From Eublepharis macularius (Eukaryota; Chordata; Lepidosauria; Squamata; Eublepharidae): a stretch of 64,000 nucleotides of DNA. Below the pieces are notes generated by a model. That model saw only the letters and a program-made list of their open reading frames with translations, had not been told where the DNA came from and did not search any database. The stretch spans positions 16,264,001 through 16,328,000 of the forward strand of contig NC_072801.1 in assembly GCF_028583425.1 (NCBI RefSeq), read 5' to 3'. The position numbers and the translations under genes are program-made. Shown here piece by piece: positions 35,701 to 46,700 of this stretch. How positions within the stretch are numbered: position 1 is the first letter of the stretch; each line of letters starts with the position of its first letter.

Positions 35701-37425
35701 AAGCATTTTGACCAGTGTACCTGTGTGTTAGACTCAAAATGTTGCATGATTCTTCTAGACAGATACATATATTGACTATGAAGAAGTAGATTCAGACTGT
35801 TCTTTTCACAGCACGTGGCCACTCATTGTGCATTTAAACACTGAGTGGGATTAGTTTGTGAGAATTGTCTGCTTGATGAGCACAACAGCTAATGTGCTGT
35901 CTGGAAGCTTGTCTAGCTTTTAGTGTATTATTCAGAAAAGCTGCTTGCACCTGATTCCCAGCAGCATTGACAAATACAAAAGTCAGTCCACGTGTAGAGG
36001 AAAATGGTTAATGGGAATCCTTTCTTAGCAAAATGTTAATGCAGTGGACGCTTCTTCCTAGAGTTGCCCACAGTCTAGTTGAGAGAATCACTAGGTGGGG
36101 GAAGACCTGCTTATTAGTGTGACTGTCTTGCAGGTGGGAAGGTCAGTGGCATTTTTGAGGACCATAAACCTAATCCTTACCGTCAACTTACAAATCCACC
36201 TGGTGGGAAAACGAGTGATATCTTTGGGTCGCCAGAACCCGTCAGCGTTGCTAAAGCACACCCAAACAAGCCTAAGGTAAAATGGAATTATAGCTTTTAT
36301 CCACTTCCTCCAGCAGATTGGAGGGAAACTCTGACTGAAGATGATTGAACACTGCAAAGGAAGCAGCTGCCTCTTTAAATGTTAACCGTATAGTTGCTGA
36401 CTTAGGGATTTCTGAGTACAGATTCGGAAACAACTGGTGCAGTGAAAACTGTCCTTAACACGCTGAATCAGCTTTTTGTAGTTGGGTTGGACTGTAATTG
36501 CATAGCTGTCTATAAACGAAGAAATGCTGCAGGAGGAGATGTCAGATATGCAGTCAAATGTCTGCGCAGTGCTGAAACTCTTCCGTCTAATGTACCGAGT
36601 TGGGTTGTCCTACCTACCTGGGCAGAAATACGAAGTGCATACCAGAAGCCCTGCCCTTGGGAAAGGGCTGGTGGCAGGCATGATGTTTATAAACTCGATA
36701 GGTGTAGAATAATGCACGACTGTGTGTCAAGTGTCAATACCTTTCGTAAAGAAAATCTTTCCTCCGCAGGATCATATTACGTTGTATGACAGAAGGGATG
36801 TGCCCCAGGAACTAAAACCAAAAGGTGAGTTGAAAAGTAGAGTAGTGCTGAAGTATAGGCTTGCTTTCACTTGTCCTAGCAGCAAAACAGTACACAGGCC
36901 TTCTTCATTATCTCTTATGGTGATGCTTTTGTGTTCAACCATACTTAACGTGTGTTTGGCACGGTAAAACTTGACCTATCCTTTAGAGTTTTGCAATAAA
37001 CTACTTACCTGCCTAGCATTAATTTTTTTCCTGCTTAAGTTTGCTCTCTCTTTCCCCTCCCTCACTTCTTCTAAGGACCTTCCTTTCTCTGGTGCTTGTT
37101 TAGTCTCTCATTTTTAACCTGGGGAGGGTACAAAATGAAGGATGGAAGGTTGTCAAGGGACCTGTCCTGTCGAATCTAATAATATTGGGGGGGCAAAAGC
37201 AATATTGTAGATTGGCCATCTAATGGCATTTCTTATTGCACAGCTCCAGAAGACCAAAGACCACAGGTGGAAGATGCATGTGGAAAGAGAGAGCTGCAGA
37301 AAGAGAGCTCCAAAGAGCCTGGACCCAAGATGGACAGCCATGAGCCCAGGCTGGGGCCACGACCGCGATCGCACAACAAAGTCCTTAACCCCCCTGGGGG
37401 CAAATCCAGTATTGTATTCTACTAG
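23235..37425 (+). CDS. JPT2: JPT2/HN1L (Jupiter microtubule-associated homolog 2), complete
   Basis: Five coding exons: 23235-23278, 34844-34992, 36134-36276, 36770-36824 and 37244-37425. All splice sites are GT/AG and the phases agree. The product is 190 aa, the same length as human JPT2. It starts [15 protein letters not shown], continues [30 protein letters not shown] and RTNPPGGK, and ends [14 protein letters not shown]. Four PPGG repeats are the family hallmark, and one (NPPG|GK) is split by the exon 2/3 junction. No signal peptide or membrane segment is present, and the protein is low-complexity and probably disordered. JPT2 is a small cytosolic protein of the Jupiter family and has been reported as an NAADP-binding protein linked to calcium release. 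It lies downstream of CRAMP1 on the same strand and tail-to-tail with the MFSD1-like gene. Intron 1 (11.6 kb) is full of transposable elements. Confidence 0.97.
23935..24065 (+). repeat. MIR-like SINE fragment
   Basis: The sequence gatcagggctcaagtcgctg, then tgcctcacagggttgttgtg, then aaaggcaggatatacacgca shows the B-box and core/tail parts of the MIR-like SINE seen elsewhere in the window. It lies in JPT2 intron 1, just beyond the CpG island. Confidence 0.6.
24066..26099. other. JPT2: JPT2 intron 1, no recognisable feature
   Basis: AT-rich intronic sequence. Several ORFs of 60-100 codons in both strands show no family pattern or supported splice structure. Confidence 0.4.
26100..29965 (-). 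mobile_element. Penelope-like element 1, interrupted, minus strand
   Basis: The 3' part (26100-26901) ends in the typical tail (ggtctgcag...gagtccagtagcacttta). It encodes, on the minus strand, pieces of the C-terminal region, including a [12 protein letters not shown]-like stretch and the GIY-YIG-related segment. The 5' part (28858-29965) carries reverse-transcriptase pieces on the minus strand: [46 protein letters not shown] and [20 protein letters not shown]. The two halves are separated by Penelope-like element 2. Frames are interrupted many times, so it is inactive. It lies in JPT2 intron 1, antisense to the gene. Confidence 0.85.
26902..28857 (-). mobile_element. Penelope-like element 2 with inverted terminal copies, nested in element 1
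   Basis: It is flanked on both sides by the 13-mer ttgttttgtttgg (26889-26901 and 28858-28870), which looks like a target duplication. Its two ends, about 26902-27150 and 28640-28857, are inverted copies of each other (for example tactggagtatttatataca with its reverse complement), as known for some Penelope pseudo-LTRs. On the minus strand the interior reads GIY-YIG-type sequence: [31 protein letters not shown] and [17 protein letters not shown] see no reverse-transcriptase part, so it is a partial copy. A tandem of about 100 bp is visible near 27270-27435. Confidence 0.8.
29985..30297 (+). mobile_element. Non-LTR retrotransposon (LINE) C-terminal fragment
   Basis: The + strand reads [20 protein letters not shown], then a spaced helix-like stretch and [18 protein letters not shown]. 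This is the cysteine/histidine-containing tail found after the reverse transcriptase in a reptile LINE family. The same ending (LSDVDAPVSYKVALFVLATR) occurs at 50400-50577. No reverse-transcriptase core is present. Confidence 0.55.
30415..30645 (+). mobile_element. tRNA-derived SINE (MIR-like), + strand
   Basis: The tRNA-like head gtgtagtttagtggtttgtg then aagaattgaatccttgctct is followed by the core (cttacctcacagagttcttg) and the tail aaaggcagggtataaatgaa. It is moderately worn and lies in JPT2 intron 1. Confidence 0.8.
31249..31482. mobile_element. Harbinger-like MITE, long near-perfect inverted repeats
   Basis: The ends GAGCGGGACCACAAGTGAC and its complement GTCACTTGTGGTCCCGCTC are flanked by TTA on both sides (31246-31248 and 31483-31485), the 3-bp TWA duplication typical of PIF/Harbinger. 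The inverted arms run about 80 bp (31249-31328 against 31401-31482) with only a few differences. The 234-bp element has no coding capacity. It lies in JPT2 intron 1. Confidence 0.8.
31500..34840. other. JPT2: JPT2 intron 1, mostly unremarkable sequence
   Basis: AT-rich sequence up to the second JPT2 exon. The ORFs at 34041-34337 and 34192-34524 have no recognisable family pattern. No repeat could be classified with confidence. Confidence 0.4.
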
Positions 37426-39545
37426 GGGGTGAAGCTTTTCCTCTTCCCAATGGAGTCAGCATGGAAATATGACCTGAGTGTTCAAAGGCGGAGAACCAAA
37501 GGCTGTGTTTGTGGGAGGAGGCACTTGGTGGTTTGGCTGACTGCTGGCAGAAGTCAGCCTGTGCTCCTCTGCTTTAAAGCTAAAGATCAGAGTTTCTCAA
37601 GTCTGTTCACTTCTGTTGATTTCTGGGCTTGTGACTGGTTGTAATGAGGATTGTTTTCTTGATGTTTGGATTGGATAAGGCAGCCTTGAGGGAATTCATC
37701 TGCATTAAACAAGAATGGAGCAAGGAAGGCTGGCCTAAACTCTGAATGTTGATCTGAACTGTGAAGCAGAGCTCTCTTATAATCCATCTTGTAGAAAAAT
37801 TTGGGAGTGGGGAAGAGAACCATACCAAGCAAGCAAGTCCTCTTCAAGTTAAGGATTTTTGGTTAAAACATATCCTGCAACAGCTAATTATCTCAAGCAG
37901 TCTCCAGAGCCTTTAACTTTGTGGTGTTGCCTTGGCAGCTTTTGCTCCTACAATCTGCACTGACAGAAACATGCTCTTGACTAGCAGTTTGGCAGCGTCT
38001 CTCCTCCAGGTTCTTAAGGAGGATGAGGCACTGAGCATATTTGCAGTTGTAGATGGCACTTAAACCTTCCATCTGCCTTCAAGAAGTCTGCCAACCCACT
38101 CTGTATAACTTTAGACTTTGAAGCCTGTCCAAGGAGGCAGTTGAAAATGTGCTGACCCATTGGCAGCCTCCAGATCAAAATGATTGCACTTGGAAGGCTC
38201 TCACGTCCTTTGGGCTCTCAACTACCATTGCTCTGTGAAAGCAACGGGGTTTATCTATTTCTCTGCTGACTCTGTTGGTATCTTTGCCTTCCCTCCTCAG
38301 CCTTCAGTTGCCTTGGGACAGTTCTGCCTAGCCTATGGGATTGCCAGGTCCTTGTCCCCGGAGGTAGTGTATGTATTTCTGACTGTGCTGCAGTTTCTGT
38401 GAGTTTGTCCATTCTTTCCCTTGTTAACTTTTCCTTCCCTTCCTGCTGTACAAGACAAAACTAATTCCAGGTGCTGGAAGGAGACCAGTGGAAAACACTG
38501 GGAGGGAGCTGCAGTGACCCTGTCCCCTACCTCTTAAAAATGCATGTGCCAGCTCTGGGGAAGGACTTGATTGACCCCTCTGGGAGAATTGGACTATCCT
38601 ACCCAGTCACTTATCTTAAGTTGTAGCTGCCTCGAGACTTACTTGTCTCTGTCTTTTCACGTGAACAGGGACAGTTCCAGGTTCCTTGCAATACAATACT
38701 TCTGCGGCACGTGGGCTGTTCAAATTATTGTGATGGTATTTCCTGTAATCTCACTTTATGGAGTTTTGGTGGTAGGGGAGGCTAAAGAGAGGGTTTTTAA
38801 TTCCAGTCACTGCTCCTAGGATGGGTTCATTGTGAACTATATCCCAGGACTGATTGTTTGTCAACAGTATTTAAATGTGGTGGCTTGCCTTTTAACTCCC
38901 ATCTTATATGGGAATTTTTCAGGCATGGCAAAGAACAAATGGGTTTATCTTGCAGAATGTCTCTTTGTACACCAGCGGAAACTCAAACTTGTTAGTTCTG
39001 CGGAGTAAGCTCTGTGCCAGATGTTGAAGTAGATTGGAGTTCAGTCCGGATGTGTTTAATGAATCCAGTACTTGTACCTTCTGACTCGTGTTTTTTTGGG
39101 AGCATGGTTCTTTGATGACTTTTGTGTAGTGTTATTCAGTGACCCTTAAACTGTAGTGGGTCACTGAGTAAGAATGGATGGGCTTTAATGCACCCTGAAG
39201 TGAATTTGTTCCCCAAAGGGTATGGGATTGGCGTGCAGCAACTGTTGACTAGAGCTTACTCCTATGACTTGGTGTATGGACAGTATTTACGACTTCCTGT
39301 CAAAATTGGACCTTGTGGGGCTGAAGTATTCAGAGGTACATTTTCACCAGTGCCTGTTTTGGATAGCCGTTTTTCACCAAAGCCTTAAGTTATTTCTGAC
39401 TGAATTGTGCCATTTTTTTTTTCAAGGCATGGCTGGTGAGGACACACCCATGTATCCAGGTAAAGGGTGCTTTTCCAGGGGGAAATGAACAGCTTGGATC
39501 TGTGAATCATGTACTGCATAATAAACAGCCTGATTTTGCTAGCTC
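37426..39545 (+). other. JPT2: JPT2 3' UTR
   Basis: The stretch from the stop codon to an AATAAA at 39520-39525, followed by T/GT-rich sequence, gives a 3' UTR of about 2.1 kb. No coding sequence or repeat was recognised in it. The end point is inferred from the signal only. Confidence 0.6.
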
Positions 39546-39674
39546 ATGGTGGTGTGGTCAGCAATTTCTTTAAGGATGTGTGTTATGTATTCAGTGGTGT
39601 ACTTGTGAATTTTTAATGGTCAGAGCTGGGACATGCAGAGTATTACGGTTCTTCTAAAATAAATGACCAATGCT

Positions 39675-39880
39675 ATATTTACTTCATTTATGCCCTGCTG
39701 TTCTCCGCAGAGCTGCTCACGTCATTCTTCTCTCCTCCCTTTTATCCTCACAACTACTCTGTGAGGTAGGTGAGGCTGAGTGTGTGTGATTGGCCCAAGG
39801 CTATCTAGCAAGACTCCACGGCAGAGTGGGGATTCGAACATGTCTGACACTCTAACCACTACAGCACACTATGTATGTAC
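39675..39880 (-). mobile_element. MIR-like SINE, minus strand
   Basis: On the + strand it reads tcctcacaactactctgtga, then tggcccaaggctatctagca, then agtggggattcgaaca and actctaaccactacagcaca: the reverse of a tRNA-headed CORE-type SINE. Confidence 0.8.
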
Positions 39881-40734
39881 TCTAAATCTTGGGTAACTGG
39901 AGGGGAAAAAACAAGCAACCCTGTATGCGTACCATTCTATACATTGAACAGAAAGATTTCAAAACTGACAATATAAGTATTACTTAACACGGGGAAAATG
40001 GTGTCACTTTGAGTTTTGTTAACTGCTCTTTCTGTGTCATGCTGTATTGGTTTATTTAGTATATTTCTTACCCTGGTTTTCTCTCCATTGTGGACTCTAC
40101 AGAAATCTACAGCAAGAACTTCTCTAGCTGGAAGTCACTAAGAAAATTCTGATTCCACAGCCTAACATTCTTTGAGTACTTGGTGCTGCTCCCAGGTTCA
40201 ACCCCTGGTATCTCCAGTTAAAGTATCTTGCATAGCAGATGTTTGAAAAATATCTTTTTTTTCCTGCCAGAGAGCCACTGCCGGATGGACAGTATCAAAC
40301 TAGACAGACCGGGGTTCTGACTTTGTATGATGCAGCTTCTTATGTACCTGCAGTTATTTTTTTCACCGATTCATAGTCGGCTCCACAAAGTTTGTCTTAG
40401 TTGCCAAAAAGAAATGAGCAGAAAGTTGCATAACAATTGTCAAGTCTTTTATTTTGTGTCAGCCAAGTGAGGTGTTATTGTTGTAAGTGGTTATGCTGCA
40501 TAGTTACACCATATTGATTTAAACACTTTACTGACCAGTATCCCTAGGTCACTACATGTGTAGGTCACTACACTTAGTACAATTCATTTCTAGTCCCTTT
40601 TCTAAAGGGTTACCATTTAATCGATTCAATGGAAAACAGAAAAGGCCCCCCAAAAATCCATCCAACTATTTCAGTGATGATAGGCATTACAATGAAATAG
40701 AAATATCCCGCCTACTGACTTCATCAATAGTTAA

Positions 40735-40830
40735 CAGAACAATCCTATGTAGAGTTCTTCTAGTGTACGCTCATTGATTTCATTGGACTTAGACTTGGAG
40801 TAACTCTACATAGGATTTCAAGGTAAACAA
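40735..40830. repeat. Palindromic interspersed repeat
   Basis: aatcctatgtagagtt near 40741 pairs with aactctacataggatt near 40802, and the centre (tgatttcattggacttag) is also partly symmetric. It is the same family as the worn copies at 5254, 7625 and 63284. It looks like a small MITE, but no target duplication could be fixed. Confidence 0.7.
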
Positions 40831-42961
40831 ATGACTGGCTTCCTTGTTGCCCCAAGCATAGCTGCAGTTCATGGGCTTTGTTCAGCTCGTCTGCAGATCT
40901 TGTCCGCTTTTGTCCATTCCGTGGCACCAAGTCATTTTCCCACACAGTAGTTAATGTGCGACTGTGCTGTAAGTTGTCAAGTTTATGTTCTTATCTTAGT
41001 GTTTTTGAGACTGAAGTGTGGGTTAGTTGATTATACCAGGAAGATATTACAAGGACTTGGGTAGATTCTGTCTTTCTATGCACTGAAGTAGTAAGGGAAG
41101 AGACCAAGCATAGCCTTAAGCAAACTCTGTCACTGTGCAGAAGGAAGTGTTGGAACTGTAATGCTTCTAGATGTGGTGGATGTGTAGTGATACAGGAGAG
41201 CAGGGCTGTAAGTGAGCAGAATCCTGCTTTGCTACACACAGCTCAGTCCTATGACTGAGAAGCATCATTTGGATCAGTACGGTTTACTCCCAATTCAGGA
41301 TGATACCTTTACTAAGTTCCTTGGAGCGAGGAATTCAAAACTCTTGCTAACCAGTTCTGTTTCCCTTCAGCAAAGATGAATTGCTACCTAGCACTTGATA
41401 TGGTGACTTTGGTGACTTTTTGCTGCACACGGGTTGGGTTGCTAATAGCTGCCCTCCTCCTCCACCGCTGCTACAGGAGCAGGTTTTATGTGCCTTTTAT
41501 AAAGTCATAAGGAAGCCTATCCCTTTGGAAGAACCACGGGATGGTTTCCTGCAGGAGGGCCACAGAATAAAAACAAGTAAGTTACCCAAGTTGCGTTGGA
41601 ACACAAGTAGGACAGGCCTGTGCTCAAGCATGCTCCAGTGTGGCGGGGATGTGTGTGAAGAAGTGTGTGTGTGTTATAATTAAACACTATATAGGATGAC
41701 TTCAGGGGAAGAAAAGATCATCTTGTACAGCCCTTCAAAATGGGCAATGTTCTTCGTGGCAAAGAGGTACAGAATATTTTGTACTTCTAGCTGGAAGAGA
41801 ATGTCTTCCTATGCATTCGAAGGCTGCGAGTGCATCCCTTAGTCCTCCTGTTCCAGGGCTACCAAGAACCCCCCCAACCCCAACCCCCCCAAGAGAGTCC
41901 TTCTGCCCCCTTCTCCACCCAATCGGATGCAACCCAGTCATGTCATCATAACCCATCGCTTGCTGTTGGCTTGCATAGATAAATGGTTATCTGTCTGCAC
42001 CGCAAGGTTTCTCTGTTCTTCACTTAGGCTGCCTTTCTTCCAAGGAGCTCAGGGAAAGTGTGTGTGATTTTTCTCCCACACACACAAATTATCCTTACAC
42101 CTCAACTGGGAGATAGTAACTGTCCCAAAGTCTTCCTTCCTCCTACCAGGTAAGAAGGCATCGCCGCCTTTCTGACCATACACCATCAGGGTCCTGACTG
42201 CTACCCTCAGCCTCCAGACTCATCCTTGGTCTCGGCAGCCCTGCCTTTCCCACTACCGAAGTTGGAAAAGTAAGCAAAGGAGTCAGTCAGAGAAAAGTGG
42301 CTGTCTTGTACTGCTGTGCAGTATGTTCCCATATGGTAAGTAGCATTCCAGTTCATAAACAGATGTACATGTGTGTGATACTGATGAAGGGGAATTAATG
42401 GTCTTACCTTCTTGAGGAACACACTGTTCAGGACCACAAGTACATAGAATTACAGATAAGGCCCCTCAAATGCTGTTGCTAGGCCACGGCAGATAAGGAA
42501 GAATCTCTTGCCAGAAAGGGCATTTGTGAACAAACAGAAGTCAAGATTTCACTTCCCCAAGTCTGTGCATTGCACAGAACTGGGGGAGGGGAGCGTGCAT
42601 GTATGTCTTGCTTCCTGTGCAGAGGATACAGGAGAGGAGAGATGTTAGCTTTTTACCCCAAGGTGTCCCTGCATGCTTTCTTGTCTAGTATAAAGTAACA
42701 GCACCAAGCTACATGAGTTTTGGGCCTCGTCAATGGACTTTAGCACACTGTCAGACTGCAATTCCCACCACACCTCCAAGTCAAAAGAAAGGAGGGATTG
42801 TTTGCTAGCCTCACAGCAGGGGAAAAGATGACTTTGGCGATCCTCCCCACTTCAGGCTGACTCTTTTCTGGTAGGTTTTCTTTGCATACCAGAAGGGTGG
42901 TAATAGGGCTTGCTGCCGAGGTCAATCTAAGTAGGTTTCTGGCTATATGATACCTTTTGCT

Positions 42962-43768
42962 TTGCACTGGTGTGTTATTTATTGGAAAAGGGCAGGGGAC
43001 TGTTTTCTTTCATCTTGGTATATTTGGTGTTTTCTTGTTTTTTTCTTTTCTGCTATCATAGTACCTCTGGCCTGGTAGCTGGCAGTCATATGATTTCTGC
43101 AAACAAGTTCAAGATAAACATGCATTTATACAATTCACAGAATAAAAATAAAAATGTAGTATTTGGTGCCTCAAAGGAGTTACTTCTTTCTCCCATTCTC
43201 TTGAGGAGGTGAGAGAGAGCACCAACATAACCCAAGAGGAAGAGCGATCATCTCTTGGGTAACAGTTCCCTCATTTATGGAAGCATAAATATTGTCAATG
43301 TAAACCACCAGGTTTAGAGAAAGAAGGCTGACTGCGGGATAAAATGCTACAGAAATTAATAATACTGACATGGTATTGGGTGGGGGAAGCAGAGAACAGT
43401 GATGGAAGATCAGACTGAACACAAAAACAGCTCTTAAACCACAATGAAGCCTGCTTCAGTTTCCTCACAGTAATAGGACCACTACAGCTTTCTTCCACAA
43501 AGTCTTAAAACGGTCTTAAGAATGACAACTCTGCTTTCTAAGAGCTGGAATTGAAGGCTATAAGCTACAACCAATTCAAGACCCTTCCACAACACGGGCA
43601 GACCATTGTCCTTTGTCTGTACCATAAGACCAGGTGGCATAAATTCCTTTCTTAGGTACCTGTTTTGCTGAGATTCCCTCATAAAATATCGGGAAGTGGT
43701 AGGGCGGTAGAGAAATCCAGAGGCATTGGTTTAGAAGGTGATGGTCTACTGGTGCTTTGTCTGTGTTC
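42962..43768 (-). other. MFSD1-like gene 3' UTR (probable)
   Basis: On the minus strand an AATAAA lies at 42983-42978, about 790 bases after the stop codon. No other feature is seen in this stretch. Its extent is inferred from the signal alone. Confidence 0.45.
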
Positions 43769-46700
43769 CTAGTTGATGGATCCTTCATCTTCTCCCTCAT
43801 TGAGGAGTGGGGCTGAATCCCCAGGCTGCCTGGCCGGCGACTCTGGCATCGAACGCTTTGTCATACGGTTTAACGTTCCTCCCTGGTAAAGCAGAGAACC
43901 AGGAAAATGAGCCAAAATGGAGCTATTCTAGAGCAGCAGTTTTGTATTGGGTCTTGATTCCACAACATCTACACAATGGTGGGTGGACAGAGGCGGTTGG
44001 TCCATAGGCTATACACAGAACACAGAAGTGATACAAGATGGGACAGAAAAGATGGTACAGCCTATCAAGTGTTCACACCTCTTTACATAAAGTCTGCCTT
44101 ATCCTAAAGCCTCTCAAAGGCAGCCATAGCCTAATCCATTTCTGATTAGAAAATGCATTAAACCCAAACCGTCCACAGTGAAACCCCAAACATTCTGCCA
44201 CTGATTTCCAAATTGCTAAGTTCCAAAGCACATTGGCAATATCTCTGATTTTATAAAAAAAACATACACAGTTTATGGTTTGCCAGCAGGAGGAAGGTAT
44301 GTGGTTAAATATACATGACTACCAAGCAAAAGAAAAACATAGGAGGAGCAGTGTGACCACCCCTGGGGTTTCTGTAATACTAATATACCAGTAAGCTTAA
44401 TTCTTACCCGCTTCTTGTCTACTATGTTGAGGCTGACAGAGGTGACGATACAAGCGACTGTGTTGGCCAACATGAAGATCATCATCTGTTGCCAGCGCCA
44501 TAGTGGGATCTGTGATCCACTGGCAAAATGGGAGGGGAAAGTCAGAAAAGTGGGGGAACACACACACATACACACAAAGGATTATACGAAGTTATGTACT
44601 GATACTGCTCACATTGGTCTCATTTGGGCCAAGTGGGTTCTGCAGTTGGTTGCATCTCCTTATTTTCTCTCTTCCTAGAAGAGGGGAGGGAAAGAGGGGT
44701 ATTCTAACCTGGACTTTGTTCCCAGGATCCGTCCAACGATCACGTTGGAGAGGCCGATTCCAATCATCTGTATGGACGTTGCCAGCCCCATGGCTGTTCC
44801 CAAGGTCGCCTGGGGGACCACGAGTGGAATGGAGGGCCACATGCTAGCCTGGTTGAAAGACAAACCATACAGTTGTCAAGCGGGTAGGAGGTCTGGCAAG
44901 CAGAAAGAACTGAGCAGAGGTTTCAGCAGCAGCCACCCCCTCCAAACAACATGGAATGGGATGGGAACCCACGATTGGTGCAAGCACACTAAACGTGGCC
45001 ATGCGAGGAAGCTGCCGTACCCTATAAATTAAAGGTTTATTTTGTGACTTCAGCCATATTCCCCACCTCGAAAATGGGATAAAAGGCAACTTCCTTGGAA
45101 GAAATTTTGCTGTGTTGTCCTGCGTTTACTTACTGCTGCAAAGGAATAGGTGATACCCAGCCATACGGTGGAGACAAGCGGGGGAATAAAGGTGAAGGCC
45201 AGGAATGCAAAGACTGGCAGAGTCAGAACTGCACAGCCCAGAGCAAACACACCTCTCAGGCCAACGTAGTCCTGTGGAGAGAGAAAAGAGGCCCAATGAC
45301 GGGGAGGTATCAGCACACACTCAGCTACTTACCAGCAGACCGCTGCCTCCACTGGAACGTCAAAGCCTGGAGTTGTCAGGCACATCCCAAGCCCACCTAC
45401 TGAAATATGAACTGCTCCATTAAGAATGCACAGGACCAGTTGGAGTTCCACACAGGCACCTTGCCCCAGATGAAAAATTGCAATTCACCCCAGTAGTTGG
45501 TTCAGGAGAAGGTCCGCCTGCTCATCTTTTGTGGCACAAAGTCTCCGGCTCACTCTCCTGTTAGGAGATCCTAATTGGGGGAGGAATCTCTGGCTACCGA
45601 CAAGGAGTGCTCTGCATGGCTCCTTTCCAACAGACTGTTGCAGCATACAACACTATCAGGATAGCGCTGATGTGGGAGGTTGGCACCGGAGACAGTTTGT
45701 TGGAGGATCTGGGCTAGGAAAGGGTCCCACTAGATCCCACTGTAAAGATCCATTTGCATTTTATAGGCAACAGAATTTAAGGACGAGCAAAGTAACACGG
45801 CAATAGTCGAGAGAGCCGCCTTGCCTGCTACTGATCTGAAGGCTTCTGCCAATCTTGTAGCAGCTGAATGTGTCTGCTCACACATTCGGGCCTCTGCAAC
45901 CCCAAGCCAAACAGAGGCCATGTTGATTACTTCCCCCCACCAACCCCAAGCCAGCAGCAAATACTTACAATAAGTATGCCCACCGCTGCAGAGAGAACGA
46001 GGGAGCTATCATACACTGCACCAGCAACGTAAGAGGCTGCCTGTTGGCTGTAGCCAGGATACTTATCTTGGATAAACTTGCTGTGGGAAAAACACATGCA
46101 TCAGCATTCTAGTTGAGGTCATTTTGGCTAAGGGATGGAAAGTTTTCCCCCCCCTTTCCTATGTAAATACAGGGCAACTCTTTTGGTTTGCAATGACGAT
46201 TTTCTTCTTGAGGCTTTTGAAAACAATGCTTGCTTTGTGCAGAGACCACACACTCTTTTGGTGCAAGCCCTATCTCTAATTCCAGCTTTTTGATCTTATT
46301 CCCCAAACATTGAGCTGCCATTCCTTTGAGGGGACACTCTGGGCAGGAGCTTTTCATTAGGAGCCAAGTGATGTATTTAGTGGGACTAGGACCAGAGAGG
46401 TCAGGATACAAATCCTGGCTCTACCCTGAATCGAGTTGTGTCTGCAAAAAAAAAAAAAAAAAAGAGTCCTGGAAAACTGATTCGGCCACATGCATTCAAG
46501 CCCAACCACCAGAGCCAGGTCTCTTGAAGCCGTTCACTTGGAATTCTAATGGTGTTTTCTGATGAGCCCTATAGCATATGATCTGTGTTCGTTAGGGCAT
46601 GTGCAGAGCATCACGTTTCATGGCCCACCCTTCCTCTCCCCCCCCCCCCCACTCCACTGTTATGCACTGGAAAAGCAACCACCAGACAGCACAACCTGCT

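Larger units (their letters stand above)
39546..42960. other. Convergent intergenic region between JPT2 and the MFSD1-like gene
   Basis: Contains a MIR-like SINE (39675-39880) and a palindromic repeat (40735-40830), and is otherwise without recognisable genes. Several small ORFs, for example 41420-41683 and 41735-41956, lack any family pattern. Confidence 0.45.
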
